In this document: piece after piece, positions 1 through 6,890 of the stretch
Layout: each line of letters begins with the position of its first letter
Numbering within the stretch: position 1 is the stretch's first letter
Source of the DNA: JBOGDS01 sp050743075
GTDB taxonomy: Bacteria > Actinomycetota > Actinomycetes > Jiangellales > Jiangellaceae
Reading direction: 5' to 3'
NCBI GenBank assembly: GCA_050743075.1
Contig: JBOGDS010000119.1
Span: 1 to 8,555, forward strand
Length of the DNA: 8,555 nt
Translations under genes and position numbers: made by a program
The notes under the pieces: generated by a model
Seen by the model: only the letters and a program-made list of their open reading frames with translations
Database searches by the model: none
Told to the model about the DNA's origin: nothing

Positions 1-35
1 TTTCTCGCCTGATCAACATCGGTAGGATGCAACCC

Positions 36-73
36 GCCTGACCTGCGCTGATCCGCGTCCGCCCAGGTCAGGC
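36..73. repeat. 10-bp perfect inverted repeat
   Basis: GCCTGACCTG (36-45) is repeated in inverted orientation as CAGGTCAGGC (64-73), with an 18-nt spacer. It is followed at 78-80 by only three T. It could be the terminator of a gene to the left of the window or a binding site beside the lnt promoter, whose -35 starts 6 nt further on. Inverted repeats of this length can occur by chance in DNA this rich in G+C. Confidence 0.4.
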
Positions 74-78
74 TCGGT

Positions 79-107
79 TTGACAGCGTTGGAGCAACGGA
101 GCAGAGT
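79..107 (+). promoter_or_regulatory. Candidate housekeeping-sigma promoter for the lnt operon
   Basis: TTGACA at 79-84 is a perfect -35 match. After a 17-nt spacer comes CAGAGT (102-107), a weak -10 that keeps the A at position 2 and the T at position 6. Transcription would start near 113-115, giving lnt a leader of about 360 nt. A weaker alternative -10 is TACCGT at 400-405, which has no good -35. Confidence 0.4.
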
Positions 108-476
108 CGCGTGCTGTCCACCAGCGGACACTGCTCGGGCCGGCGTCCGAGCGCGCTGCGTGACCGGGGTCGAGGGGAGCCACCGGGTAGGCCGGAGGAC
201 CCTGCGAGCCAGGCTCATGATCGCGCGGAGCGTCGGGTCGCGTCCCGAGCGGCACGGGGTGCGACGAGGTCGGGCCCGGCCCGCCCAGTAGACAACGGTC
301 CGCGAACCGCAGCCGGCGGTGCGCAGATCGGTCCGAAGGGTGGGGCCGGGCCGCGTCCCGTCGCGAGGCCCGGGCACCGTTCGGCCGGCGAGGTCGTTGT
401 ACCGTCACGCGGAGAGCACGCACTGCGCGCGCGGTGCGAACCGCCATGACCTCACTGCGAACGGAGCCCGCTGCCC

Positions 477-2024
477 GTGACGCCTCTCGCCCGCATTGTG
501 CTGGCCGTGGCATCCGGAGCTGCGCTGGTCCTGGCCTTCCCGCCGTACGACCTGTGGTGGGTGGCCGTTCTGGTGCCGGCGGCGTTGGTCCTGCTCGTCC
601 GGGGCCAGTCGCTGCGCATGTCTGGGCTGCTGGGGCTGGCCGCCGGGGTGGGCTTCTTCGTGCCGCTGTTGCCGTGGATCGGCGGAGAGGTCGGGCCGAT
701 TCCGTGGCTGATCCTCGCGCTGCTCCAGGCCGCATTCTTCGTGCCACTGGGCGCGACGCTGATGCTCGTCCAGCGGCTACCGGGTTGGCCGGTCTGGACC
801 GCCGCAGCGTGGGTCGCCGACGAGGCAGTGCGGGCCCGGGTTCCGTACGGCGGGTTCCCATGGGGGAAGCTGGCCTTCGCCCAGGTCGACGGTCCGATGC
901 TGGGCCTCGCCGGGCTGGGCGGCGCGCCGCTGGTGTCGTTCTCCGTTGCCCTCACCGGAGGACTGCTCGCCTGGGCGGTGGTCAGGCGTCCGCTGCGGGG
1001 GCGGCTCGCGGCAGTCGCCGCTGCCGCCGGGATCGTCGTCGCCGGAAGCGCAGTCAGCCCGCCGGCGCCGAGCGGCCCGACCGTCACCGTCGCCGTCGTC
1101 CAAGGGAACGTGCCGGAGCTCGGGCTGGACTTCAACGCCGAGCGCCGGGTGATCACGCGCAACAACGCCGAGGTCACGACCCGGCTCGCCGACGACGTGA
1201 GCGCCGGGCGGATCGACGGGCCCGACCTGGTCATCTGGCCGGAGAACTCCGCGGACATCAATCCGTACGCCGACGCCCGGACCAGCGCTGACATCGCCGC
1301 TGCCGTCGATGCCATCGGCGCGCCCACGCTGATCGGGGCGCTGGTGCCGACGCCGGACGAACGGAACGTCGAGAACACGTCGATCGTCTGGGAACCGGAG
1401 ACGGGTCCGGGAGCCACCTACGTCAAGCGGCATCCGATGCCGTTCGGCGAGTACATCCCGTTCCGCGACCTGGCCCGGCTCATCACCGATGCGGTCGACC
1501 GGCAGCCGCGTGACTTCGTCGCCGGGCGGGAGATCGGTGTCCTCGAGATGGGGCCGGCCCACGTCGGCTCCGTCATCTGTTTCGAGGTCGCCTTCGACAA
1601 CCTGGTCCGCGACGCCGTGCGTGCGGGGGGCGACCTGCTGGCCATACAGACGAACAATGCGACCTTCGGCTTCACGCCGATGACCGAACAGCAGCTCGCG
1701 ATGTCCCGGTTTCGTGCCGTCGAGCATGGGCGCACGGTGCTCGTCTCAGCGCTGTCCGGGGTCAGCGCGATCGTCGGTCCCGACGGAGCCGTACGCGACC
1801 GGGCGGAGCTCTACACGCAGGGCGTTCTGGTTGCCGACGTCGCGCTCTCCGATCGGAACACCGTGGCGACCTCGGTCGGCGAGTGGCCCGAGCTGCTCCT
1901 GATCGTTGCCGCTCTGGCCGCGCTGGGTGTGGCTGCGCCGCGGTACGGGCGCCGGTCAGCCGCGGCGGAGTCGACGCAGGCCGCCCCGGTGCCCGTCGAC
2001 GCTCGTCCGGCGAGTCCGCCGTGA
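477..2024 (+). CDS. lnt: Apolipoprotein N-acyltransferase
   Basis: Transfers an acyl chain from a phospholipid to the free amino group of the lipid-modified N-terminal cysteine of lipoproteins, the last step of lipoprotein maturation, at the cytoplasmic membrane. The 515-aa product matches the family: about six hydrophobic segments in residues 5-193, a nitrilase-like domain at about 200-460, and a last membrane segment at about 470-487. The catalytic triad is visible as E256 (in WPEN), K317 (in VKRHPMPFGEY) and C368 (in ICFE); E325 in PFGEY and E370 are also conserved in the family. The start is GTG, with GGAG at 463-466 10 nt upstream, and it keeps the first membrane segment intact. The stop overlaps the ppm1 start by 4 nt (GTGA). 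The C-terminal 27 residues are a Pro/Ala-rich tail. In M. tuberculosis this domain is fused to Ppm1; here it is separate. Confidence 0.95.
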   Translation: MTPLARIVLAVASGAALVLAFPPYDLWWVAVLVPAALVLLVRGQSLRMSGLLGLAAGVGFFVPLLPWIGGEVGPIPWLILALLQAAFFVPLGATLMLVQRLPGWPVWTAAAWVADEAVRARVPYGGFPWGKLAFAQVDGPMLGLAGLGGAPLVSFSVALTGGLLAWAVVRRPLRGRLAAVAAAAGIVVAGSAVSPPAPSGPTVTVAVVQGNVPELGLDFNAERRVITRNNAEVTTRLADDVSAGRIDGPDLVIWPENSADINPYADARTSADIAAAVDAIGAPTLIGALVPTPDERNVENTSIVWEPETGPGATYVKRHPMPFGEYIPFRDLARLITDAVDRQPRDFVAGREIGVLEMGPAHVGSVICFEVAFDNLVRDAVRAGGDLLAIQTNNATFGFTPMTEQQLAMSRFRAVEHGRTVLVSALSGVSAIVGPDGAVRDRAELYTQGVLVADVALSDRNTVATSVGEWPELLLIVAALAALGVAAPRYGRRSAAAESTQAAPVPVDARPASPP

Positions 2025-2761
2025 CCCATCGCGTGCTCGTCGTGATCCCGACCTACAACGAGGCGAAGACGATCCAGAAGGCGGTCGAACGCACCCGGAC
2101 GGCCGTCCCCGACGCCGACGTGCTCGTCGTCGACGACGGCTCACCGGACGGCACCGGCCAGCTCGCCGACGACATCGCAGCGGCCGACCAGCAGGTCAGC
2201 GTCCTGCACCGAGCGACGAAGAGGGGCCTGGGTGCGGCCTACGTGGCCGGCTTCCGTTGGGCCCTCGAGCGCGGCTATGACGTGCTGGTCGAGATGGACG
2301 CCGACGGGTCGCATCAACCGGATGAGCTGCCCAGGTTGCTGGACGCTCTGGAGGGCGCCGACGTCGTCCTCGGCTCGCGGTACGTCCCGGGTGGCAGGGT
2401 CGTGAACTGGCCCCGTCACCGGGAGCTGCTCTCGCGGGGAGGAAACGTCTACACCCGCGTGGCGCTCGGGGTCCCGTTGCGGGACGCGACGGGCGGCTTC
2501 CGAGCCCTCCGGGCAGCTGCGTTGCGCCGCATCGACCTCGACGAGGTGGCATCTCAGGGCTATTGCTTTCAGGTCGACCTGGCGTGGCGGGCCGTCCGAT
2601 CAGGCCTTCGCGTCGTGGAGGTGCCGATCACGTTCGTCGAGCGGTCCGAGGGCACATCCAAGATGAGCGGCGCGATCGTCTGCGAGGCGCTGTGGCGGGT
2701 GACGCAATGGGGCGTCGCCCGGCGGGTCGAGCAGGCACGACGGATGTGGAGTCGGCGATGA
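2021..2761 (+). CDS. ppm1: Polyprenol-phosphate mannose synthase (GT2 family)
   Basis: Transfers mannose from GDP-mannose to polyprenyl phosphate. In actinobacteria the product donates mannose for lipoglycans and for protein O-mannosylation outside the membrane. The 246-aa product is a GT-A glycosyltransferase of the dolichol-phosphate-mannose synthase group: VVIPTYNEA at 7-15, DDGSPDGT at 38-45, the metal-binding DAD at 93-95 followed by GSH, GSRYVPGG at 118-125, and the family's RSEGTSKMS at 208-216. There is no membrane segment at the C-terminus, so it probably associates peripherally, perhaps through Lnt, as described for the separate Ppm1 and Ppm2 proteins of M. smegmatis. I chose GTG at 2021 because the protein fold begins there and it overlaps the lnt stop by 4 nt; the frame is open further upstream (from 1883) only because it lies within lnt. 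The stop overlaps fxsA as ATGA. Confidence 0.93.
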   Translation: MTHRVLVVIPTYNEAKTIQKAVERTRTAVPDADVLVVDDGSPDGTGQLADDIAAADQQVSVLHRATKRGLGAAYVAGFRWALERGYDVLVEMDADGSHQPDELPRLLDALEGADVVLGSRYVPGGRVVNWPRHRELLSRGGNVYTRVALGVPLRDATGGFRALRAAALRRIDLDEVASQGYCFQVDLAWRAVRSGLRVVEVPITFVERSEGTSKMSGAIVCEALWRVTQWGVARRVEQARRMWSRR

Positions 2762-3198
2762 GTGCACCGTTCACGTGGCGCCTGGCGGTCGCCGTCTACG
2801 TCCTCGCCGAACTGGCGATGCTCGTACTGGCCGTTCGCTGGCTCGGCGGCTGGGTGACGTTCGTGATCATGGTGGCAACGAGCCTGCTGGGTGGCTTCCT
2901 GATCCGCAGCCAGGGCATGCGTGCCTTCAGCGCGCTCCGCGAGGCGGTGCGGGCGGGACGTGCACCCGGTCGTGAGGTGGCCGACACTCGCGTCGTGATG
3001 GCCAGCGGGCTGCTGCTCGTGCTGCCGGGCTTTCTGACCGACATCGCCGGCCTGCTGTTGTTGACGCCACCGTTGCGCTCCGTCGGCCGCCGGTTGCTCG
3101 GCCGGAGACCGGCCTCAGCTTCCGGTCACGGCCCGCCTGACGGTAGCGGAACCGGCCAGGTGATCCGTGGCGAGGTCCTCGATCCCGGCGACGACTAG
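2758..3198 (+). CDS. fxsA: FxsA family membrane protein
   Basis: A 146-aa membrane protein of the FxsA family, named after the E. coli protein whose overproduction relieves F exclusion of phage T7; its cellular function is unknown. Hydrophobic segments lie at about 9-27, 31-49 and 79-104. The family's core is seen in GLLLVLPGFLTDIAGLLLL (84-102) followed by TPPLR, and in the SLLGGFLIRSQG stretch (42-53). A polar Gly/Pro-rich tail ends in VIRGEVLDPGDD, a charged C-terminal end often seen in actinobacterial members. The ATG overlaps the ppm1 stop by 4 nt, so translation is probably coupled, making this the third gene of the lnt-ppm1-fxsA operon. The next gene is convergent. Confidence 0.88.
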   Translation: MSAPFTWRLAVAVYVLAELAMLVLAVRWLGGWVTFVIMVATSLLGGFLIRSQGMRAFSALREAVRAGRAPGREVADTRVVMASGLLLVLPGFLTDIAGLLLLTPPLRSVGRRLLGRRPASASGHGPPDGSGTGQVIRGEVLDPGDD

Positions 3199-3203
3199 CA
3201 CGG

Positions 3204-3223
3204 CGCGCCGTCCGGCCGGCGCG
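3204..3223. terminator. Convergent hairpin between fxsA and the ABC operon
   Basis: CGCGCCG (3204-3210) pairs with CGGCGCG (3217-3223) around a 6-nt loop, in the 50-nt gap between two converging stop codons. There is no T-tract on either strand, which is common in actinobacterial terminators. It could serve both directions. The call rests on position and stem strength only. Confidence 0.5.
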
Positions 3224-3248
3224 GGCGGGACCGCTGCGAGATCTCGGC

Positions 3249-4055
3249 CTACCCAGGGCGGGACTGATCGGGCTCCGGCGCCCGCGCCAGCTCGTGGGCG
3301 AGCTGGTCGAGTTCTGCCCCACCGGACATCAGCCGGGTCAGCTCGCCCCGGTCGATCTCGTCCTTGGCGAAGTCGCCCAGGCTGCGGCCGCGGTTGAGGA
3401 TGAGGAACCGGTCGCCGACCGGGTACGCATGGTGCGGGTTGTGAGTGATGAACACGACGCCGAGCCCGCGGTCTCGCGCCTTGACGATGTAGCGCAGAAC
3501 GACGCCGGCCTGCTTCACCCCCAACGCCGATGTCGGCTCGTCGAGGATCAGCACCCGGGCGCCGAAGTACACGGCCCGCGCGATCGCCACCGATTGCCGT
3601 TCGCCGCCGGAGAGCGTGCCGACCGGCTGCTCCGGGTCGCGGATGTCGATGCCCATCGCCAGCAGCTCCTCGCGCGTCGTGCGCTTGGCCTTGGCCACAT
3701 CGAAGCGCCGCAGGGGCCCCCAGCCACGCGTCGGCTCCGAACCCAGGAAGAAGTTGCGCCAGACGGCCATCAATGGCACCAGGGCGAGATCCTGGTAGAC
3801 CGTCGCGATGCCGCGGTCCAGCGCCTGCCGCGGGTGCCCCAGGCGGGTTGGCTCGCCGTCGATGAGGTACTCACCGCGGTCGTGCTGGATCGCGCCGGCG
3901 AGGATCTTGATCAGGGTGGACTTGCCGGCACCGTTGTCGCCGAGCACGCAGGTCACGTCGGCCGGCCGTACCGACGCCGACACCCCGTCGAGAGCGATCA
4001 CGTTGCCAAAGCTCTTGCCGATCTCTCGCACCTCGAGCAGCGGAGTCGTCGTCAT
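3249..4055 (-). CDS. Sugar ABC transporter, single-domain ATPase
   Basis: ATP-hydrolysing subunit of the sugar importer encoded with the next two genes. The 268-aa product carries one complete nucleotide-binding domain: Walker A GDNGAGKST (39-47), Q-loop Q88, signature LSGGERQ (148-154), Walker B VLILDEPTSAL (168-178) and switch histidine H205. The C-terminal part (TRLMSGGAELDQL, 240-252) resembles the short FrcA-like ATPases rather than RbsA-type proteins, which carry two fused ATPase domains, so it probably works as a homodimer. The start is ATG at 4055, overlapping the permease stop by 4 nt (ATGA); the frame stays open upstream to 4508 only as a shadow of the permease. Substrate cannot be read from this subunit. 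Confidence 0.9.
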   Translation of the reverse strand: MTTTPLLEVREIGKSFGNVIALDGVSASVRPADVTCVLGDNGAGKSTLIKILAGAIQHDRGEYLIDGEPTRLGHPRQALDRGIATVYQDLALVPLMAVWRNFFLGSEPTRGWGPLRRFDVAKAKRTTREELLAMGIDIRDPEQPVGTLSGGERQSVAIARAVYFGARVLILDEPTSALGVKQAGVVLRYIVKARDRGLGVVFITHNPHHAYPVGDRFLILNRGRSLGDFAKDEIDRGELTRLMSGGAELDQLAHELARAPEPDQSRPG

Positions 4056-5098
4056 CGCCTCATGACCTCCGCCCGCTTGCGGACGTACAGGTTCAGCATG
4101 GTCGCCAGGAGGAGCAGAAGGCCCAGGAACAGCATGAACCAGTCGCTGTCCCAGTTCGCGAACACGATGCCCTGCTTCGCCATCCCAAAGATCAGGGCGC
4201 CCAGGGCGGCGCCGATCGCCGACCCGAAGCCGCCGCTCAGGAGGCAGCCGCCGATCACGGCGGCGATGATGAACTCGAACTCCAGGCCGATCCCGGCGTT
4301 CGCCTGTACCGAGGTCAGCCGCAGTGCCTGCATCGTCCCCACCAGTGCGGCCATCGTCGACACGGTCATGAACAGGGCGATCTTCGTCCGCGACGCCGGA
4401 ACGCCCACACTGCGGGCCGAGACCGCCGACCCGCCGACGGCGAAGATCCAGTTTCCGGGCCGGGTACGGAGCAGGACGTAGGTCGCGAGGGCCGTGACTG
4501 CGATCCACCAGAACACCGTCACCCGCACGTCGGCACCGAGAATCTCCACGGTCGTCGCGAGGAGCGCCCGGGCGCTGATGTAGCCGTCGGCATCGTCAAG
4601 GCCGCGCACCTGGACGGTGCCCGTGACGAGCTTGGTCACACCGAGATTCAGGCCTTGCAGCACCAGGAACATGCCGAGCGTCACAATGAAGCTGGGCAAC
4701 CCCGTGCGGATCACGATCACGCCGTTGAGGAGCCCGACGACCAGGCCGGCGACGACGGCGACCGTGAACGCGAGCCACACGTTGAGGCCGTACTCGGTCG
4801 CGAGCATCGCCACGATGAGACCCGCTGTCGCCGTCATCACCCCGGCCGACAGGTCGAACTCGCCACCGATGATCAGCAGTGCCACGGCCACGGCCATGAT
4901 GCCAAGCGGCGCCGCGGCGTCCAGCCAGTTGGCAATGCCCGAGGGGGTCGCGAACGCGTCGGTCCGGATCGCGAAGAACAGGAAGACCGCGAGAGCGCCG
5001 ACCGCGGCTCCCAGTTCCGGGCGCTGCAGGAACCGGCGGGTCAAGCCGGTACTGACCATGCGCTCATCGGTGGGAGCCGCGGCCGGCGCTGCGGTCAC
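4052..5098 (-). CDS. Sugar ABC transporter permease (RbsC/FrcC-like)
   Basis: Membrane-spanning subunit of the carbohydrate uptake system; a 348-aa member of the BPD_transp_2 family that includes RbsC. It has a polar N-terminus of about 28 residues, then about eight to ten hydrophobic segments between 30 and 338. Family features are LLIIGGEFDLSAG (74-86), the NGVIVIRTGLPSFIVTLG stretch (125-142), the cytoplasmic loop VGGSAVSARSVGVP (221-234) that should contact the ATPase, and the GGCLLSGGFGSAIGAALGAL region (283-302). The start is GTG at 5098, overlapping the stop of the binding-protein gene (GTGA); the downstream gene is overlapped as well. Only one permease gene is present, as is normal for this family, where it forms a homodimer. 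Confidence 0.92.
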   Translation of the reverse strand: MTAAPAAAPTDERMVSTGLTRRFLQRPELGAAVGALAVFLFFAIRTDAFATPSGIANWLDAAAPLGIMAVAVALLIIGGEFDLSAGVMTATAGLIVAMLATEYGLNVWLAFTVAVVAGLVVGLLNGVIVIRTGLPSFIVTLGMFLVLQGLNLGVTKLVTGTVQVRGLDDADGYISARALLATTVEILGADVRVTVFWWIAVTALATYVLLRTRPGNWIFAVGGSAVSARSVGVPASRTKIALFMTVSTMAALVGTMQALRLTSVQANAGIGLEFEFIIAAVIGGCLLSGGFGSAIGAALGALIFGMAKQGIVFANWDSDWFMLFLGLLLLLATMLNLYVRKRAEVMRR

Positions 5099-6096
5099 CG
5101 CGTACCCGCCTCGGCCAGGTCGGCGACGGTGGCAGCGTTCTCCTGGGTGACGAAGCCCGGGCCGGTGAGCACCGGCAAGCCTCCACCCATGGTGTTGTTG
5201 TTCTCCTGGAAGAGCTTGAGCAGCACGATCGGAATGTAACCCTGCAAGTACTGCTGCTGGTCGACGGCGAACAGGATCGAGCCGTCCTCGATGGCGCCCA
5301 CCACGTCGCCGGACAGGTCGAACGTCGCGACCTGGGCCTCCGACCCGGCGCCGGCGACGGCATCGACGGCCGCGACACCGATGGCTGGGTTCAGCGCGAG
5401 GACTCCGTCGACCGACGGGTTCGCCTGCAGGCTGGACTGGATCGTGGTCTGTGCCTCGGCCACGTTGTTGATGTCGACCTGAAGATTCTCGGTCGTGCCA
5501 CCCAGACCGTCGTTCGCACCCTCACATCGTTGCTCGAGGCCGATGTTGCCCGCCTCGTGGATCACGCAGATCATGTTCGCCACGCCCGCCTCGGCCAGCC
5601 TCTCGCCGGCGCCTTGACCGGCGATCGTCTCCGTCTGCCCGACATGGGTGATCGCACCCAGCGACGCCGACTCGTTCTCGCCGGAGTTGATCGTGATGAT
5701 CGGGATCCCGGCCTCCTGAGCGCCTTCCAGTGGTTCTCGCATCGCGTCCGGGTTTGCGAGGGAGACGACGATCCCGTCGACGCCGCCACTGACCGCGGCG
5801 TCGATGAACTGCGCCTGCTCGTCTGCTTCTCCAGAACCCTGGTAGGTGACCTCGACGCCGAGATCCTCCGCGGCGGCATCGGCGCCGTTCTGGACGACAT
5901 CCCAGAATGCGTCGCCCTGCGATGCGTGTGTGACGACGGCGAAGGTGAGGTCGGAGTCGCCACCGGCTCCACCACCCTCGTTCGCGGCGCCACCATTGCC
6001 GTCGTCGTCCTCGTCGCCGCTGCATCCGACCAGCACGATCGGCAGCGCGAGGAGTGCCCCGAGTACGCGCTTCTTGGTGAGCAGTGCCGTCTCCAT
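5095..6096 (-). CDS. Sugar ABC transporter substrate-binding lipoprotein
   Basis: Extracellular ligand-binding subunit of the importer, family Peripla_BP_4 (ribose/fructose/inositol-type). The 333-aa protein starts with a lipoprotein signal: basic TKKR (7-10), a hydrophobic stretch, and the lipobox LVGC (22-25), so C25 should be lipid-modified. An acidic and Gly-rich linker follows to about 48, then two alpha/beta lobes. Visible family motifs are VDGIVVSLANPDAM (106-119), IPIITINSG (131-139) and the HEAGNIGLEQRCEG stretch (180-193). C177 and C191 may form a disulphide. It is the first gene of the operon, preceded by a strong ribosome binding site. Its ligand is unknown, since no sugar kinase, isomerase or dehydrogenase lies in the window. 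It is a plausible substrate of the Lnt encoded nearby. Confidence 0.92.
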   Translation of the reverse strand: METALLTKKRVLGALLALPIVLVGCSGDEDDDGNGGAANEGGGAGGDSDLTFAVVTHASQGDAFWDVVQNGADAAAEDLGVEVTYQGSGEADEQAQFIDAAVSGGVDGIVVSLANPDAMREPLEGAQEAGIPIITINSGENESASLGAITHVGQTETIAGQGAGERLAEAGVANMICVIHEAGNIGLEQRCEGANDGLGGTTENLQVDINNVAEAQTTIQSSLQANPSVDGVLALNPAIGVAAVDAVAGAGSEAQVATFDLSGDVVGAIEDGSILFAVDQQQYLQGYIPIVLLKLFQENNNTMGGGLPVLTGPGFVTQENAATVADLAEAGTR

Positions 6097-6099
6097 GTT

Positions 6100-6106
6100 C
6101 CTCCTT
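6100..6106 (-). promoter_or_regulatory. Strong ribosome binding site of the binding-protein gene
   Basis: AAGGAGG on the minus strand is a full Shine-Dalgarno match, but only 3 nt separate it from the ATG at 6096. No other start codon is available before the signal peptide, so this start stands. High expression of the binding protein relative to the coupled downstream genes would fit the usual need of such importers. Confidence 0.8.
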
Positions 6107-6124
6107 CGACAACCGGGACTACCG

Positions 6125-6139
6125 GTGCAGAGTCTGCAC
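6125..6139. promoter_or_regulatory. 15-bp palindrome, possible operator of the ABC operon
   Basis: GTGCAGAGTCTGCAC is a perfect palindrome around one central base (7-bp arms), ending 29 nt upstream of the binding-protein start codon. The position and odd-centred symmetry fit a dimeric repressor site. No regulator gene is present nearby to pair it with, and I see no firm -10/-35 beside it. Confidence 0.4.
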
Positions 6140-6348
6140 GCGCGGCCGGCGGCGATGGTCGACGAACGCGCTCAACTCGGCACGGTACGCGGCGGGGAAC
6201 CGGTCGATGACGTGCTTCGTTCGGCGCGTCGGACGACCGATCGCGGCAGGCCTGGCCGAGGGTAGCGGAGCGCTGTCGGCGAGTGGTCACAACAAGCGGC
6301 CGAGACGGCCAGCGAATGGATCCGGGCCGCATCGCCGGGGGAGCGACA

Positions 6349-6397
6349 CGGCCCGGACCGAAGGGCCGAGGGGTGGGCGTGGGGGACGCCCGCACCC
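6349..6397 (-). terminator. Two tandem hairpins after rbpA
   Basis: Read from rbpA, the first hairpin has arms 6371-6380 and 6386-6397 around a G5 (C5 on the transcribed strand) loop: a perfect 6-bp inner stem (GGGCGT/ACGCCC), extended by a wobble pair and further G-C pairs with one bulge. The second has CGGCCC (6349-6354) and GGGCCG (6363-6368) with an 8-nt loop. The first begins 8 nt after the rbpA stop codon. No T-tract follows, as is common for actinobacterial terminators. Confidence 0.55.
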
Positions 6398-6405
6398 GTC
6401 GGCGG

Positions 6406-6795
6406 TCAGGCAGTCTTCTTGCGCGACCGGGTGGACGCAGCCAGGTGGGCACCACCAGGAAGCAGACCTGCACGGAGCAGGTCGAGCCGCTCGTCGAGCA
6501 GGACCTCGAGGTCCTCGACGGAACGACGCTCGAGCAGCATGTCCCAGTGGGTGCGCGGCGGCTTGCCGGGCTTCTCGTCCGGGCGGTCGGCAGCGACACG
6601 CAGCGCCTGAGCGCCGCAGCGGGGGCAGTCCCACAGCGCCGGGATCTCGGCCTCGACCGAGAACGTCATCTCGAAGCGGTGACCCTGGGCGCAGTCATAC
6701 GACACGGTCTGGCGGTCCGCGAACTCGACGCCGCGCTCGTCCTCGTAGCTGGTGGCGCCAAGCCGCGAGCCACGGAGGGTGGAACGCTCGGCCAT
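6406..6795 (-). CDS. rbpA: RNA polymerase-binding protein RbpA
   Basis: Actinobacterial transcription factor that binds RNA polymerase and the principal sigma factor and stabilises the open promoter complex. The 129-aa product shows the known layout: N-terminal tail with RGSRLGATSYE (8-18), the core domain at about 26-70 with likely zinc ligands C35, H39, C57 and C60, a basic linker KPGKPPR (75-81), and the sigma-interaction domain from THWDMLLERRS (82-92) to about 109. The zinc ligands make it like the Streptomyces protein; the M. tuberculosis protein lacks these cysteines. A Lys/Arg-rich tail closes it. The start is ATG, with GGAAGGG (6811-6805) 9 nt upstream. In M. tuberculosis rbpA (Rv2050) adjoins ppm1 (Rv2051c); here the ABC operon lies between. 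Expression is probably driven by the SigR-like promoter upstream. Confidence 0.96.
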   Translation of the reverse strand: MAERSTLRGSRLGATSYEDERGVEFADRQTVSYDCAQGHRFEMTFSVEAEIPALWDCPRCGAQALRVAADRPDEKPGKPPRTHWDMLLERRSVEDLEVLLDERLDLLRAGLLPGGAHLAASTRSRKKTA

Positions 6796-6811
6796 CGTGG
6801 TGAACCCTTCC

Positions 6812-6826
6812 GGGACCGGTAGTCCC
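6812..6826 (-). other. Small hairpin beside the rbpA ribosome binding site
   Basis: GGGAC (6812-6816) and GTCCC (6822-6826) form a 5-bp stem with a 5-nt loop in the rbpA leader, directly upstream of the GGAAGGG ribosome binding site. It may influence ribosome access or may be chance. Confidence 0.3.
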
Positions 6827-6890
6827 TGGCACGGAGGTCAGTCTCGACTTTCCCGGCTAACGATCGGGAAGCCGGCGAGACATCTGGTTG

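Larger units (their letters stand above)
1..476. other. Gene-poor region upstream of lnt
   Basis: I see no convincing gene here. The frames that stay open (for example 111-449 on + and the part of 13-861 on -) translate to Arg/Pro/Ala/Gly-rich sequence with no recognisable fold, as expected by chance in GC-rich DNA. The stretch does hold a consensus -35 box with a weak -10 (79-107), an actinobacterial-looking TAGGAT box at 23-28 whose -35 would lie at or beyond the left edge, a 10-bp inverted repeat (36-45/64-73), another GC-only 10-bp inverted repeat (273-282/343-352), and a small hairpin inside the latter (302-310/316-324, one mismatch). It is most simply read as the promoter and long leader of the lnt operon. 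Confidence 0.5.
6097..6405. other. Region between the ABC operon and rbpA
   Basis: This 309-nt stretch lies upstream of the ABC operon and downstream of rbpA, both on the minus strand. It contains the ribosome binding site and palindrome described separately, a short hairpin at 6298-6310 (GGCCG/CGGCC), and the rbpA-proximal hairpins at 6349-6397. Possible minus-strand -10 boxes are TACCGT (6187-6182) and TACCCT (6264-6259), but neither has an acceptable -35. I see no gene here: open frames are shadows of low-complexity composition. Confidence 0.5.

Noticed and set aside
111..449. Open frame on the plus strand (112 aa) upstream of lnt
   Set aside because: The translation is low-complexity Arg/Gly/Pro/Ala with no hydrophobic core, and the GTG lies too close to the candidate -10 to have a ribosome binding site.
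1..476. A known structured RNA (RNase P RNA, tmRNA or SRP RNA)
   Set aside because: I looked for the conserved cores of these RNAs and did not find them. The hairpins present do not match a known family by eye.
13..861. Long open frame on the minus strand (282 aa)
   Set aside because: It overlaps the start of lnt, is dominated by Arg, Pro and Ala, and has no recognisable fold. It is a composition artefact of GC-rich DNA.
4056..4508. N-terminal extension of the ABC ATPase
   Set aside because: It is the shadow of the permease gene in another frame. The ATPase fold begins at the ATG overlapping the permease stop.
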